This document shows, piece by piece, positions 1-9,633 of a stretch of DNA of 64,000 bases (the stretch's first letter is position 1; every line of letters begins with the position of its first letter). Source of the stretch: Paraurantiacibacter namhicola (GTDB lineage: Bacteria > Pseudomonadota > Alphaproteobacteria > Sphingomonadales > Sphingomonadaceae); NCBI RefSeq assembly GCF_001687545.1, contig NZ_CP016545.1, positions 1,969,001 to 2,033,000 of the forward strand. The letters run 5' to 3'. The translations under genes were made by a program, and so were the position numbers. Under the pieces are notes generated by a model that was not told the origin of the DNA, did not search any database, and worked only from the letters and a program-made list of their open reading frames with translations.

Positions 1-1353
1 GCCGAGACGGACCCGCTCACTGGCTGCCTCAACCGCCGCAGCGCGAATGCCCGGATCGATGAGCTGATCCAGGCTGCCCGCGAGAATGAGCAGGCCGCAG
101 CCGTGCTCGTACTCGACCTCGACAATTTCAAGCAGGTCAATGACCAGAACGGCCACCAGGTCGGCGACGCCGTGCTGCGTGAGGCTGCAGCGCGCCTGAC
201 CCGGGAAATGCCCGTCGGCGGAATCCTGGCACGCACGGGCGGCGATGAATTCGCCTGCGCCATCGCCTTCGAGAGCGATGACCAGGAGCGGATCGAGAAG
301 GTCGTCCTGCGCATCCTCGAAGCCATGGGCAAACCCATTACGCACGAGGAATCCGAATACGGCATCACCGTGTCCATCGGCATTGCCCGCAGCGATGCGG
401 ATGCGGAGCGTGAAGACGAGCGCAAGGACGCCGAATGGATGCTGCACTGCGCAGATATCGCAATGTACCACGCCAAGGGCCGCGGCCGGAACTGCCACGT
501 CTGGTTCGAACCGCGCATGGAGAGCGATTTTCGCTTCCGCCGCGAGCTGGAAAACGGGATTCGCGAAGGCCTCGGCCGCGGCGAATTCGTGCCATATTAC
601 GAGCGTCAGATTGCCCTTGGATCGGGCGAGCTGACCGGCTTCGAGATGCTGGCGCGCTGGCACTCGCCCAAGTTGGGCACGGTGCTGCCGGAAGTCTTCA
701 TTCCGGTGGCCGAGGACATGGAGCTTATCTCCGAATTGTCCGAACAGCTGATCCGCCGCGCGCTGGACGATGCCAAGGAGTGGGATGCGAACCTCTCGCT
801 GGCGATCAACATCTCTCCGCTGCAATTGCGCGACCCGTGGTTTGCCCAGAAGCTGCTGAAGATCCTTTCGGAAAGCGGCTTCCCGCCGCACCGGCTGGAC
901 GTTGAAATTACCGAGAGCTGCCTGCATGAAAATCCGGCCATGGTGCGCTCCATCCTGGTCTCGCTGAAGAACCAGGGCGTGCGCGTCAGCCTCGACGATT
1001 TCGGAACCGGCTATTCCAACCTCAGCCAGCTTCGCAGCCTGCCCTTCGACCGGCTCAAGATCGATCGCAGCTTCGTGACGGAGCTGGGCGGCGAAAGCGA
1101 TTCGGGTGCCATGGTCGGCGCCATCGTGGCCCTGGGCCGCAGCATGGGCATGCCCATAGTGGCCGAGGGCGTGGAGAACGAGACGGTCCTGGCGCAGCTG
1201 GCCAAGCTGGGTGAGCTGGAAGGCCAGGGCTATTTCTACGGCCATCCTGCCGATGCCGCTGCAACGCGCGAAATGCTGCGTAAGGAAGGCCGGCTTGCGG
1301 GCGATGCACAACGCGATCAGCCCGGTGACGAGGGCCTGGCCAAGGCCAGCTGA
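1..1353 (+). CDS. GGDEF-EAL domain protein (5' end outside window)
   Basis: This is a c-di-GMP turnover protein with a diguanylate cyclase domain followed by a phosphodiesterase domain. The reading frame is open from base 1, so the start and any sensory N-terminus lie upstream. The GGDEF domain opens with DPLTGCLNRR, and an intact GGDEF motif is at 238-252. The EAL domain carries EML at 643-651 in place of EAL, then AINISPLQL, VEITES, LDDFGTGYS, KIDRSFV and IVAEGVE, so most metal and substrate ligands look present. I see no RxxD inhibitory site just before GGDEF. Both activities are possible; which one dominates cannot be read from sequence. It ends 59 bp before dapF. Confidence 0.93.
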   Translation, partial: AETDPLTGCLNRRSANARIDELIQAARENEQAAAVLVLDLDNFKQVNDQNGHQVGDAVLREAAARLTREMPVGGILARTGGDEFACAIAFESDDQERIEKVVLRILEAMGKPITHEESEYGITVSIGIARSDADAEREDERKDAEWMLHCADIAMYHAKGRGRNCHVWFEPRMESDFRFRRELENGIREGLGRGEFVPYYERQIALGSGELTGFEMLARWHSPKLGTVLPEVFIPVAEDMELISELSEQLIRRALDDAKEWDANLSLAINISPLQLRDPWFAQKLLKILSESGFPPHRLDVEITESCLHENPAMVRSILVSLKNQGVRVSLDDFGTGYSNLSQLRSLPFDRLKIDRSFVTELGGESDSGAMVGAIVALGRSMGMPIVAEGVENETVLAQLAKLGELEGQGYFYGHPADAAATREMLRKEGRLAGDAQRDQPGDEGLAKAS

Positions 1354-1412
1354 GCGCCGGGCCGACACGCCCCGGCATTGCCTCTGGACGCGCTGCCCCC
1401 TAACTGGCGGCA

Positions 1413-2225
1413 ATGCGCGCTGAATTCATCAAGATGCACGGTCTGGGCAACGACTTTGTCGTGCTGGATGCGCGCGCGCAGGCCCTGCCCGAGATGACGC
1501 CTGCGATGGCCTCCGCTCTGGCGGACAGGCACACGGGAATTGGCTGCGATCAACTGATCGTGCTCGGCGCAGCAGATAATGCCGATATCGCGATGCGCAT
1601 CTTCAACCACGATGGCGGGGAAGTGGAGGCCTGCGGCAATGCCACCCGCGCCGTTGGCCTGCTGCTGGGGAAACCCGCCACGATCCGCACGGCTGGAGGC
1701 TTGCTGCATGTCGCGCCCGCAGATGCAGGCATTGAAGTGGATATGGGCCAGCCGCGCTTCGACTGGCAGGACATCCCGCTAGCGGACCCGATGGACACGC
1801 TGGACATGCCGGTAGGCTGGGAGGCGCTTGAACGCCCCGTCGCCGTCAATGTCGGCAATCCGCATGCCGTGTTCCTCGTGCCCGATTGCGACGCGGTAGA
1901 GCTGGAACGGCTGGGCCCCGTCATCGAGAATGACCCGCTCTTCCCGCAGCGCGTGAACGTGAATGTCGCTTCCATCGAGACTCGCAGTCGCATACGCCTG
2001 CGTGTCTGGGAACGCGGCGCCGGCCTGACCCGCGCCTGCGGGACCGGTGCCTGCGCCACGGCGGTTGCCGCGATGCGAAGGAAGCTCGTCGACCGCGCCG
2101 TCACCGTCGGCCTGCCGGGCGGCGACCTTCACATCGCGTGGCCATCCGACGATGCCAGCATCACCATGACGGGCCCGGCGATCGAGAGCTATCGCGGCAG
2201 CTTCGAATGGGACGATTACGCGTGA
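1413..2225 (+). CDS. dapF: Diaminopimelate epimerase
   Basis: DapF converts LL-diaminopimelate to meso-diaminopimelate for lysine and peptidoglycan synthesis in the cytoplasm. The 270-residue protein has the two catalytic cysteines of the family: Cys74 in EACGNATR and Cys209 in RACGTGACA, plus the N-terminal KMHGLGNDF signature. Length is normal for the family. It starts a tight operon: its TGA overlaps the GTG start of the following methylthiotransferase gene, which suggests translational coupling. Confidence 0.97.
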   Translation: MRAEFIKMHGLGNDFVVLDARAQALPEMTPAMASALADRHTGIGCDQLIVLGAADNADIAMRIFNHDGGEVEACGNATRAVGLLLGKPATIRTAGGLLHVAPADAGIEVDMGQPRFDWQDIPLADPMDTLDMPVGWEALERPVAVNVGNPHAVFLVPDCDAVELERLGPVIENDPLFPQRVNVNVASIETRSRIRLRVWERGAGLTRACGTGACATAVAAMRRKLVDRAVTVGLPGGDLHIAWPSDDASITMTGPAIESYRGSFEWDDYA

Positions 2226-3403
2226 GCCATGCTCCGGAAGTCATATCGCTCGGCTGCCGCCTGAACCTGTCGGAAAGCGAGAACATTCGCGCGATGCTGC
2301 GCGATGACGAGGACGTGGTCATCGTCAATTCCTGCGCCGTGACCAGCGAGGCCGTGCGCCAGACCCGGCAAGCGATCCGCCGTGCCCGCCGCGCGCGCCC
2401 CGGATCGCGCCTGCTGGTGACAGGCTGCGCCGCCGATATCGAGCGCGAACAGCTTGCAGCCATGCCCGAAGTCGACGGGCTGGTCGCGAATACCACCAAG
2501 CTGGACCCGCGCGCGTGGAATATCGCGCCCCGCCCCGCACCCGCGCCCAGCGTAAAGCACACCCGCGCCTTCGTCGCCGTGCAGAACGGGTGCGACCACT
2601 CCTGCACCTTCTGCGTCATCCCGCAAGGCCGCGGCACTAGCCGTTCGTTGACGACGGCAGAAGTGCTGCGCGAAGTGGAGCGCCACCTGGAACACGGCGC
2701 AGCCGAGGTGGTCCTGACCGGCGTGGACGTCACCAGCTGGGGCTATGACCTGCCTGACACGCCGCGGCTCGGCACGCTTGTCCGCACAGTGCTGGACACA
2801 TTCCCGCAATTGGCCCGCCTGCGCATGTCCTCGCTCGACGGTATCGAGGTGGATGAGGAGCTGTTCGAGCTGTTTGCCGGGCACGATCGCATGATGCCGC
2901 ATATCCACCTCAGCCTGCAGCACGGCCATGACCTGATCCTGAAACGCATGAAGCGCCGCCACAGCCGCGCGGAAGCGGTGGAGCTGGTGCAGCGACTGAA
3001 GGCTGCCCGCCCCGACATCGCAGTGGGCGCGGACCTGATCGCCGGCTTCCCGACGGAGACGGAGGCGCATCATGCGGATAACCTCTCCATCATCCGTGAA
3101 TGCGAAATCGTCCACGCACACATATTCCCTTACTCGCCCCGTCCCGGCACGCCCGCCGCGCGCATGCCGCAGGTCGATCGGACCGCGGTAAAGGCCCGCG
3201 CCGCTACGCTTCGCGCCGAAGCCGCAGCCCTGCGCGACGAATGGCTGACCTCCCTCGTCGGGCAGCGCCTGCAGGTGGTCGCGGAAAGCGACGGGACAGG
3301 CTATGCGGAGAACTTCGCCCGTGTTGCCGTGCCGCCTGGCACAGCGCGCGGCACAATCCTGCCCATCACGCCGACCGGACACAAAAAAGGCCTGCTTTCA
3401 TGA
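2222..3403 (+). CDS. mtaB: tRNA t6A37 methylthiotransferase, MtaB family
   Basis: This is a radical-SAM methylthiotransferase, expected to add a methylthio group to t6A37 of tRNAs that read ANN codons. I chose the GTG at 2222, which overlaps the dapF stop as GTGA and starts at VSHAPEVISLGCRLN; a longer frame upstream lies inside dapF. The N-terminal domain has the three auxiliary cluster cysteines (C12, C38, C69), and the radical-SAM motif CDHSCTFC supplies C124, C128 and C131. The SLGCRLN opening favours MtaB over MiaB or RimO. The C-terminal TRAM-like part looks short. It overlaps ftsY by ATGA. Confidence 0.9.
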   Translation: MSHAPEVISLGCRLNLSESENIRAMLRDDEDVVIVNSCAVTSEAVRQTRQAIRRARRARPGSRLLVTGCAADIEREQLAAMPEVDGLVANTTKLDPRAWNIAPRPAPAPSVKHTRAFVAVQNGCDHSCTFCVIPQGRGTSRSLTTAEVLREVERHLEHGAAEVVLTGVDVTSWGYDLPDTPRLGTLVRTVLDTFPQLARLRMSSLDGIEVDEELFELFAGHDRMMPHIHLSLQHGHDLILKRMKRRHSRAEAVELVQRLKAARPDIAVGADLIAGFPTETEAHHADNLSIIRECEIVHAHIFPYSPRPGTPAARMPQVDRTAVKARAATLRAEAAALRDEWLTSLVGQRLQVVAESDGTGYAENFARVAVPPGTARGTILPITPTGHKKGLLS

Positions 3404-4332
3404 GTGAACCCACGCAATCGACATGGTCGGACCGCCTGTTTGGCGGCTTTCGCAAGACGTCGGAGCGGTTGGGCGAGAACCTGACGGGCGTGGTCGGCAC
3501 GGCCAAGCTGGACGATGCAACGCTGGACGATGTCGAGGACGCGCTGATCCTGTCCGACCTTGGCCCCGCTGCCGCCGGCCGCATCCGCGCGAAGCTGGCG
3601 GAAAAGCGCTTTGGCCTGAGCATCACGGAAACCGAGCTGAAGGAAGCGGTGGCGGAGGAAATCGCCGCCATCCTGCGCCCGGTGGCAAAGCCGCTGGAGG
3701 TCACCGCCTTCCCCCGCCCACAGGTGGTGCTGGTGATCGGCGTCAACGGCAGCGGCAAGACCACCACCATCGCCAAGCTCGCCCACCTGTTTCAGGAAGA
3801 CGATTACGGCGTGCTTCTGGCGGCGGGCGACACGTTCCGTGCCGCTGCCATCGGTCAGCTGAAGGTCTGGGCCGACCGCATCGGCTTGCCCATCGTCACC
3901 GGTCCCGAAGGCGGCGATCCCGCCAGCATCGTGTTCGATGCTGTGAAGCAGGCGACCGATACAGGCATCGATGCGCTGGTGGTGGACACCGCCGGACGCC
4001 TGCAGAACAAGCGCGAGCTGATGGACGAACTGGCGAAGATCCGCCGCGTCCTTGGCAAGCTGAACCCCGAGGCGCCGCACGACGTCGTGCTGGTGCTGGA
4101 TGCCACGAATGGCCAGAATGCGCTTTCTCAGATCGACGTGTTCAAGGAAGTGGCGGGCGTCACCGGCCTGATCATGACCAAGCTGGACGGCACGGCCCGC
4201 GGCGGCGTCCTAGTTGCGGCGGCGGAGCAGTACGGCCTGCCGATCCACGCCATCGGCGTGGGCGAGACGATGGACGACCTGCGCCCCTTCGACCCGGACC
4301 TGGTGGCACGCGTGATTGCGGGTGTGGCATAA
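3400..4332 (+). CDS. ftsY: Signal recognition particle receptor FtsY
   Basis: FtsY is the membrane-associated SRP receptor GTPase that docks ribosome-nascent chain complexes at the Sec translocon. The ATG at 3400 overlaps the mtaB stop, giving 310 residues. The N domain is followed by the G domain with GVNGSGKTTTIAKLA (about residues 114-128), DTAGRLQNKRELMDEL and TKLDGTARGG. The long acidic A domain of enterobacterial FtsY is absent, which is usual in alphaproteobacteria. Its RNA partner gene lies elsewhere in this window, at about 33250-33340. Confidence 0.96.
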   Translation: MSEPTQSTWSDRLFGGFRKTSERLGENLTGVVGTAKLDDATLDDVEDALILSDLGPAAAGRIRAKLAEKRFGLSITETELKEAVAEEIAAILRPVAKPLEVTAFPRPQVVLVIGVNGSGKTTTIAKLAHLFQEDDYGVLLAAGDTFRAAAIGQLKVWADRIGLPIVTGPEGGDPASIVFDAVKQATDTGIDALVVDTAGRLQNKRELMDELAKIRRVLGKLNPEAPHDVVLVLDATNGQNALSQIDVFKEVAGVTGLIMTKLDGTARGGVLVAAAEQYGLPIHAIGVGETMDDLRPFDPDLVARVIAGVA

Positions 4333-4349
4333 TCTACGACACAGCAAAT

Positions 4350-4421
4350 CCGCTCAGGCTGAGCTTGTCGAAGCCCCCTGCAGCTTTTCACAACATCCTT
4401 CGACAGGCTCAGGATGAGCGG
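4350..4421. repeat. REP-like inverted repeat pair, family 1 (copy A)
   Basis: Two 24-bp arms face each other (4350-4373 and 4398-4421). The inner core reads GCTCAGGCTGAGCTTGTCG on the left, and the right arm is nearly its reverse complement. The same element occurs at 17866-17937, 34786-34863 and 35127-35150. It fills most of the gap between ftsY and yciB and could form a transcript hairpin. Such repeats are typical bacterial REP sequences. Confidence 0.9.
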
Positions 4422-4438
4422 GAATTGGACTGAGAAAA

Positions 4439-5101
4439 ATGACAGCAGAAGCCCCCTCACAGGCGCCCATCGCCGCCAAGCCGAAGTCCGGCTGGATCAA
4501 CATATTGGTCGATTACGGCCCGCTGCTAGTGTTCTTTGCCGTCTACAAGCTGACCAGTCCCGACGGGAACAACACCGCGGGCGAGATCATGGCCGTCATC
4601 AACGGCACGGGCGCCTTTATCGTCGCGGCCGTCATCGCGCTGGCGGTCAGCAAATGGCGGCTGGGCAAGGTTTCGCCCATGCTGTGGCTCTCCACCGCGC
4701 TGATCGTGGGCTTCGGCGCGCTGACGATATATTTCCGGGACGAGCGCTTCATCCAGTGGAAGCCGACCATCATTTACGTGCTGTTCGGCGCGGCGCTGCT
4801 TATCGGATATGCGAAGCGCAAGGCGCTGCTGAAATATTTGCTGGAAGCCGCCTTCGACGGGCTGAGCGACGAAGGCTGGCTGAAGCTGTCGCGCAACTGG
4901 GCCTGGTTCTTCCTGGCGCTGGCCGTGCTCAACACCGTTCTGATCTACACGATCAGTTTCGAGGCGTGGCTGGCGGCCAAGCTGTGGCTGTTCATGCCGC
5001 TGAGCTTTATCTTCACCTTCAGCCAGCTTCCCATGCTGATGCGCCACGGGTTGGACCTGGAAGGCAAGAAGGAAGCCGAGACCACGCCGCCCGTGGACTG
5101 A
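4439..5101 (+). CDS. yciB: Inner-membrane protein YciB / septation protein A family
   Basis: This is a 220-residue integral membrane protein of the YciB/IspZ family, linked to cell envelope synthesis and septation. The N-terminus NILVDYGPLLVFFAVYKL and the segment IYFRDERFIQWKPTIIY are the family's recognisable features. About five hydrophobic segments are visible. It sits downstream of ftsY behind the REP pair and converges on kup with only 12 bp between them. Its molecular activity is not established for the family. Confidence 0.92.
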   Translation: MTAEAPSQAPIAAKPKSGWINILVDYGPLLVFFAVYKLTSPDGNNTAGEIMAVINGTGAFIVAAVIALAVSKWRLGKVSPMLWLSTALIVGFGALTIYFRDERFIQWKPTIIYVLFGAALLIGYAKRKALLKYLLEAAFDGLSDEGWLKLSRNWAWFFLALAVLNTVLIYTISFEAWLAAKLWLFMPLSFIFTFSQLPMLMRHGLDLEGKKEAETTPPVD

Positions 5102-5113
5102 CGGGCTGCGCGA

Positions 5114-7021
5114 TCAGATCTCGACCTGGCTGCCCAGTTCCACCACGCGGTTGGTGGGCAGGCGGAAGAATTCCATCGGCGTTGCCGCGTTGCGCATCAT
5201 CCAGCTAAACAGCTTCTCGCGCCACACGGCCATGCCGGGATTGTCCGCCATCAGCAGCGTCTGGCGGCTGAGGAAGAAGCTGGTCGACATCATGTCGAAC
5301 TTCCCATCGCACATCGTCACATCGTCCAGCGCACGCGGTACGTTGGTTTCCTGCATGAAGCCGTAATGCAGGATCACGCGGTAGAAGCCGTCGCCCAGCG
5401 ACGTGCATTCGATCCGGTCTTCCTCAGCGATATAGGGCACATCGTCGATTAGGACCGTCAGCACCACGATCCGGTCATGCAGCACCTTGTTGTGCTTGAT
5501 GTTATGCAGCAGCGCAGATGGCGTGCCGGTGCTGCCGGAGTTCATGAAGATCGCCGTGCCGGGGACGCGCGCAGTGCTGCCGCGGGCGGACTTGGCGAAG
5601 ATGTCCAGCGGCAGGCTGACTTCCTTCATGCGCCCGCGCAGCAGTGACCTGCCCTTCGACCACGTCGTCAGCAATGTGAACGCAATCGCGCCCACCAGCA
5701 GCGGGAACCAGCCGCCTTCCGGCACCTTCGTCAGGTTCGCGGCAAAATAGGCGCCGTCCACAATCAGGAACAGGACGACCACCGGAATGGCGATCCACTT
5801 CGGCCACTTCCACACGCCGATCAGCAACACCGCCATCAGCAGCGTGTCGATGGTCACCGCACCTGTAACCGCAATGCCGTATGCACTGGCGAGGTTGGAG
5901 GAATTCTGGAAGGTCAGCACCAGCACGATCACGGCGATCATCAGCGCCCAGTTGATGCTGGGGATGTAGATCTGGCCGGAATGCTCATCACTGGTGTGGC
6001 GGATGGAAAGGCGCGGCACGAAGCCCAGCTGGATCGCCTGGTGGGTGATGCTGAAGGCGCCGCTGATCACGGCCTGGCTGGCGATGAACGTGGCGAATGT
6101 GGCCAGGATCACCAGCGGCAAGCGATAGGCCTCGGGCGCCAGGTAGAAGAACGGGCTCTGGATGGCCTCTGCCGCCCCGGCATCGTCCAGGCCCATGATC
6201 ATCGCGCCCTGGCCGAAGTAGTTCAGCAGCAGGCAGGGCATGACAAAGCCGAACCAGCTCAGCTTCATCGGACCGCGGCCGAAATGGCCCATGTCGGAAT
6301 ACAGCGCCTCGCTGCCGGTCACCGCAAGCACGACCGAACCAAGCGCCAGGAAGGCCAGCCACTTGTCCGTGATGAAGAACTGCACCGCGTACCAGGGATT
6401 GAGCGCGTAGAAGATCTCCGGCGTCTGGACGATCTGGACGATGCCCATGAAGGCGATGATCGTGAAATAGACGATCATGACAGGCGCAAAGAGCGCGCCG
6501 ACCTTCGCCGTCCCGCGCTTTTGCAGCACGAACAGGCCGATCAGCAGGACCAGCGCGATGGGGATCACCATCCGGTCCAGCCGGTGGTCCACCACGGTCA
6601 GGCCTTCCACGGCCGACAGGACCGAAATGGCAGGCGTAATCATGCTGTCGCCGTAGAAAAGCGCTGTCGCAAAGACCCCCAGCAAGACGATCAGCCAGCT
6701 GTGTTTGGATTTGCCAAGGTGGCGCGTGATAAGCGCAATCAGGGCCAGCGAACCGCCCTGCCCGTTATTGTCCGCCCGCATCAGGATGGACACGTACTGG
6801 ATGGCCACGACCAGCGTCATGGACCAGAAAATCAGGCTGACCACGCCCAGCACGTGCAGATCGTCCAGCGCCAGCGGGTGCGGGCCGACGAATGTCTCGC
6901 GGAAAGCGTAAAGCGGGCTGGTGCCGATATCGCCGAAGACGATACCGATTGCGCCCACGGCAAGTTTCAGCTTCGCGCTGTCCTTTTCGCCGTGTGCAGC
7001 AATGCCGGGTTGTGCGCTCAT
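5114..7021 (-). CDS. kup: Kup (KUP/HAK/KT) potassium uptake protein
   Basis: Kup is a proton-coupled, low-affinity potassium importer in the inner membrane. The ATG at 7021 gives 635 residues starting [11 protein letters not shown]; a purine-rich AAGGGGCG lies upstream, and a longer frame adds an unlikely tail. The protein opens with [21 protein letters not shown], the hallmark first membrane segment of KUP proteins. About 12 membrane segments follow, then a cytoplasmic domain from about residue 470. Length matches the family. It appears monocistronic. Confidence 0.95.
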   Translation of the reverse strand: MSAQPGIAAHGEKDSAKLKLAVGAIGIVFGDIGTSPLYAFRETFVGPHPLALDDLHVLGVVSLIFWSMTLVVAIQYVSILMRADNNGQGGSLALIALITRHLGKSKHSWLIVLLGVFATALFYGDSMITPAISVLSAVEGLTVVDHRLDRMVIPIALVLLIGLFVLQKRGTAKVGALFAPVMIVYFTIIAFMGIVQIVQTPEIFYALNPWYAVQFFITDKWLAFLALGSVVLAVTGSEALYSDMGHFGRGPMKLSWFGFVMPCLLLNYFGQGAMIMGLDDAGAAEAIQSPFFYLAPEAYRLPLVILATFATFIASQAVISGAFSITHQAIQLGFVPRLSIRHTSDEHSGQIYIPSINWALMIAVIVLVLTFQNSSNLASAYGIAVTGAVTIDTLLMAVLLIGVWKWPKWIAIPVVVLFLIVDGAYFAANLTKVPEGGWFPLLVGAIAFTLLTTWSKGRSLLRGRMKEVSLPLDIFAKSARGSTARVPGTAIFMNSGSTGTPSALLHNIKHNKVLHDRIVVLTVLIDDVPYIAEEDRIECTSLGDGFYRVILHYGFMQETNVPRALDDVTMCDGKFDMMSTSFFLSRQTLLMADNPGMAVWREKLFSWMMRNAATPMEFFRLPTNRVVELGSQVEI

Positions 7022-7155
7022 CGGGATTGACGCCCCTTGGTCAATGCGTCCGCAAGGCCATCGTGGCTGCAACACGCAAACAGGGCGCGGCCTGTATCAG
7101 CGCGCTTCGCAGCCCGCAACATTTTGCGATGCACCATGAAAGGGGTTGAACGGGC

Positions 7156-8220
7156 TTAGCCCCGGCCGATCAGGGCCTGGGCCATGCGGTCGGCCACGAC
7201 ATCGGACGGCTCGCCCGTGTCTTCGCTTTCCTGCCAGATCTCGGTCAGGCGGCCGGGAATCTGCGCGATCCGGCGGCGCACCTCGTTGATGTCGCAGGGC
7301 GCGCCCTTTTGGCGGCAGAGATATTCCAGGCTGACATTGATGATGCCGCCGGCGTTGATCACGTAATCGGGTGCATACAGGATGCCGCGCTCCGCCAGCA
7401 CCTTGCCGTGATGCGCGCGGGCCAGCTGGTTGTTCGCCCCGCCGGCCACGATGGCGCAATCGAGCCGGGCAATGCCTTCGTCATCCAGGATCGCGCCCAG
7501 CGCGTTGGGGCTGAACACATCGCAGGCGATGCCCATGATCGCGTCCGCAGCCACGGCATTGGCGCCCAATTCCTTTGCCAGCTGCTCGGCGCGCGCGGGA
7601 TCGATATCGGCCAGGGTCAGCTTCGCCCCGTCCTTCGCCAGCAGGCGCGCGACTCCGCCGCCGACACTGCCCGTGCCCTGCAGAGCCACATGGACGCCCT
7701 GCACACTGTCCTTGCCAAGCTTGTGCTGAACCGCCGCCTTGATGCCGTGATAGATGCCCATGGCCGTGAACGGGCCGGGATCGCCGCCGGCATCGCCATC
7801 TTCGGCAGGAAGGCCGCAGACATGCGCCGTGCGCTGCGCAATCGTGACCATGTCGGCTTCGCTGGCGCCGACATCTTCGGCGGTGACGTAATTGCCGCCA
7901 AGCGCCTCGACGGCGTCGCCGAAGGCGTGGAGCATCTCAGCCGTCTTGGTGCGGTCCTTGTCGAGCAGGACGACCGCCTTGCCGCCGCCCATCGGCAGGC
8001 CGGCCATGGCGTTCTTGTAGCTCATCCCGCGGGAGAGGCGCAGGGCATCGCGCATGGCATCCTTCGGCTCGGCATAGTGCCAGAACCGCGTGCCGCCCGC
8101 GCCGGGGCCGAGATGCGTGGAATGCAGGGCGATAATCGCCGTCAGGCCGGACTTGCGATCGTGCACCAGCTCGACCCGCTCATGCGCGTCGTAATCGCTT
8201 TCGGTCCAGAATGCCGTCAT
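7156..8220 (-). CDS. Leu/Val/Phe (amino acid) dehydrogenase, Glu/Leu/Phe/Val family
   Basis: This is an NAD-dependent oxidative deaminase of branched-chain or aromatic amino acids. I chose the ATG at 8220 (MTAFWTESDYD), giving 354 residues. The catalytic lysine is in GLPMGGGKAVV, and the Rossmann nucleotide site is GTGSVGGG. Length fits leucine or phenylalanine dehydrogenases rather than the longer glutamate dehydrogenases. Substrate preference cannot be settled from sequence. The gene stands alone between kup and tRNA-His. Confidence 0.92.
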   Translation of the reverse strand: MTAFWTESDYDAHERVELVHDRKSGLTAIIALHSTHLGPGAGGTRFWHYAEPKDAMRDALRLSRGMSYKNAMAGLPMGGGKAVVLLDKDRTKTAEMLHAFGDAVEALGGNYVTAEDVGASEADMVTIAQRTAHVCGLPAEDGDAGGDPGPFTAMGIYHGIKAAVQHKLGKDSVQGVHVALQGTGSVGGGVARLLAKDGAKLTLADIDPARAEQLAKELGANAVAADAIMGIACDVFSPNALGAILDDEGIARLDCAIVAGGANNQLARAHHGKVLAERGILYAPDYVINAGGIINVSLEYLCRQKGAPCDINEVRRRIAQIPGRLTEIWQESEDTGEPSDVVADRMAQALIGRG

Positions 8221-8271
8221 GTTGCGAGCCCCAACCTTGTCGCTTCGAATCTGCGCGGACAGGCTGGAAAA

Positions 8272-8349
8272 TGGGGCGATCGAGGGGTCTCGAACCCCCG
8301 ACCTCCGGTACCACAAACCGGCGCTCTAACCAACTGAGCTACGATCGCC
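8272..8349 (-). tRNA. tRNA-His (GTG)
   Basis: Read on the minus strand, the sequence folds as a full cloverleaf. It has an encoded extra G at position -1, a 7-bp acceptor stem GCGATCG/CGATCGC, discriminator C73 and an encoded CCA. The anticodon loop TTGTGGT gives GTG. The G-1:C73 pair is the identity element for histidyl-tRNA synthetase. It lies between the amino acid dehydrogenase and the oxygenase gene. Confidence 0.97.
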
Positions 8350-8530
8350 ACAGCCTGAGCCGCATGGGGGCTGTTAGGCTGCTGCGCCCGCCGGTCAAGC
8401 GGCGAATGGCGCGCGGGCGAGCCTGTTGCACAAGCGGCCTGCGATGCAAAGTGAAAACTGCGCGATACGCCTGCAAACGCAACAATATTTCAGCCTTGGT
8501 TGCGCGCTGCACGCGCGTTATCAGGCTGGC

Positions 8531-9163
8531 ATGACGAATCCGGGAGAAGCCGACACCGCTTTGCTGGGCAACACGCCCGGCGTTCGCAAGGTGCCGAGCG
8601 ACAGGCTGCAGATGTACACCGTGCCGGGATTCCTCCCGCCGGAACTGTGCCAGCAACTGATGGACATGATCGACCGCGACCGGCGCCCCTCCACCATCGC
8701 CGATCCCAATGGCGACAGTTATTTCCGCACCAGCGAGACCTGCGATCTCGACCCGTCCGATCCCATCATCCAGGACCTTGAGCGGCAACTGTATGCCATC
8801 AATGGCATCGACCCCGCGCATGGCGAGCCCGTGCAGGGGCAGCGGTATGAGCCGGGGCAGGAATTCAAGGCGCACACCGACTATTTCGAGCCGAACGGAC
8901 AGGACTTCCACAAGTTTACCCATGTCGCGGGCCAGCGCACCTGGACCTTCATGGTTTATCTGAACGATGTGGAAGCCGGCGGCGCGACGCGGTTCAAGGT
9001 CATCAAGAAGATGTTTCAGCCTGAGCAGGGCCGGCTCGTCTGCTGGAACAACAAGCGCCCCGACGGGACGCTGAACGCCGCGACGATGCATCACGCGATG
9101 AAGGTGCGCAAAGGCCTGAAATACGTGATTACGAAGTGGTACCGCGAAAGGCCGTGGGGGTGA
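8531..9163 (+). CDS. 2OG-Fe(II) oxygenase, prolyl 4-hydroxylase-like
   Basis: This is a 2-oxoglutarate and Fe(II)-dependent dioxygenase resembling the catalytic domain of prolyl 4-hydroxylases. I chose the ATG at 8531 (MTNPGEADTALLG), giving 210 residues; an in-frame ATG at 8426 would add 35 less plausible residues. Iron ligands are His115 and Asp117 in HTDYFE and a distal His187 or His188, with Lys197 as the likely 2-oxoglutarate contact. YEPGQEFKAHTD and FMVYLNDVEAGGATRF are classic P4H blocks. Bacterial substrates are usually unknown. Its stop overlaps the GTG start of the GFA-family gene. Confidence 0.88.
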   Translation: MTNPGEADTALLGNTPGVRKVPSDRLQMYTVPGFLPPELCQQLMDMIDRDRRPSTIADPNGDSYFRTSETCDLDPSDPIIQDLERQLYAINGIDPAHGEPVQGQRYEPGQEFKAHTDYFEPNGQDFHKFTHVAGQRTWTFMVYLNDVEAGGATRFKVIKKMFQPEQGRLVCWNNKRPDGTLNAATMHHAMKVRKGLKYVITKWYRERPWG

Positions 9164-9585
9164 GCACGGCCGGCCACCGCGAAGGCGGCTGCCATTGCGG
9201 CGCAGTGCGCTTCCGCTTCGCCATGCCCGAACAGCCGCTGATCCGCCGCTGCAACTGCACGATCTGCGCCATGAAGGGCATCGTGATGCTCGATGTCCCA
9301 AAGAGCGACGTCGCAGTCACGAAAGGGCAGCAGGCCCTGTCGACCTATCAATTCGGCAGCGAGATCGCGAAGCATCACTTCTGTTCGCGTTGCGGCATCC
9401 ATGTCTTGCAGGATTTGCGGTCCGAACCGGACAATTGCGGCGTCAGCCTTGCCTGCGTCGATGGCATGTCGATCTACGACCTGGCCGATACGCCTGTCTT
9501 CGACGGGCAGAACCATCCCGCCGACACGGGTGAATACAGCTATGTCGGGGTTATGCGGTTCGAAAGGACGCCGCGCGAATCATAA
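9160..9585 (+). CDS. GFA / CENP-V family zinc protein
   Basis: This is a small zinc-binding protein of the GFA (DUF636/CENP-V) family, often annotated as glutathione-dependent formaldehyde-activating. The GTG at 9160 overlaps the previous stop as GTGA and gives 141 residues. Zinc ligands are visible as CHC (C11, C13), CNCTIC (C31, C33, C36) and HHFCSRCGIH. Formaldehyde activity has been questioned for the family, so no reaction is assigned. The overlap with the oxygenase gene suggests co-expression, perhaps because such oxygenases can release formaldehyde from some substrates (inference). Confidence 0.85.
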   Translation: MSTAGHREGGCHCGAVRFRFAMPEQPLIRRCNCTICAMKGIVMLDVPKSDVAVTKGQQALSTYQFGSEIAKHHFCSRCGIHVLQDLRSEPDNCGVSLACVDGMSIYDLADTPVFDGQNHPADTGEYSYVGVMRFERTPRES

Positions 9586-9611
9586 AGGGCGGCCCCGCGG
9601 GACCGCCCTTT
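9584..9611. terminator. Bidirectional hairpin terminator between GFA gene and rpmE
   Basis: A perfect 9-bp stem, AAAGGGCGG at 9584-9592 and CCGCCCTTT at 9603-9611, encloses a GC-rich 10-nt loop. It sits between two convergent genes and can end transcripts from both sides. Confidence 0.8.
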
Positions 9612-9633
9612 GCATATTCCGTAACCGGAAAGC

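Noticed and set aside
643-651. EML instead of EAL as a sign of an inactive phosphodiesterase domain
   Set aside because: The catalytic Glu is kept, and variants at the middle position are common in active EAL domains.
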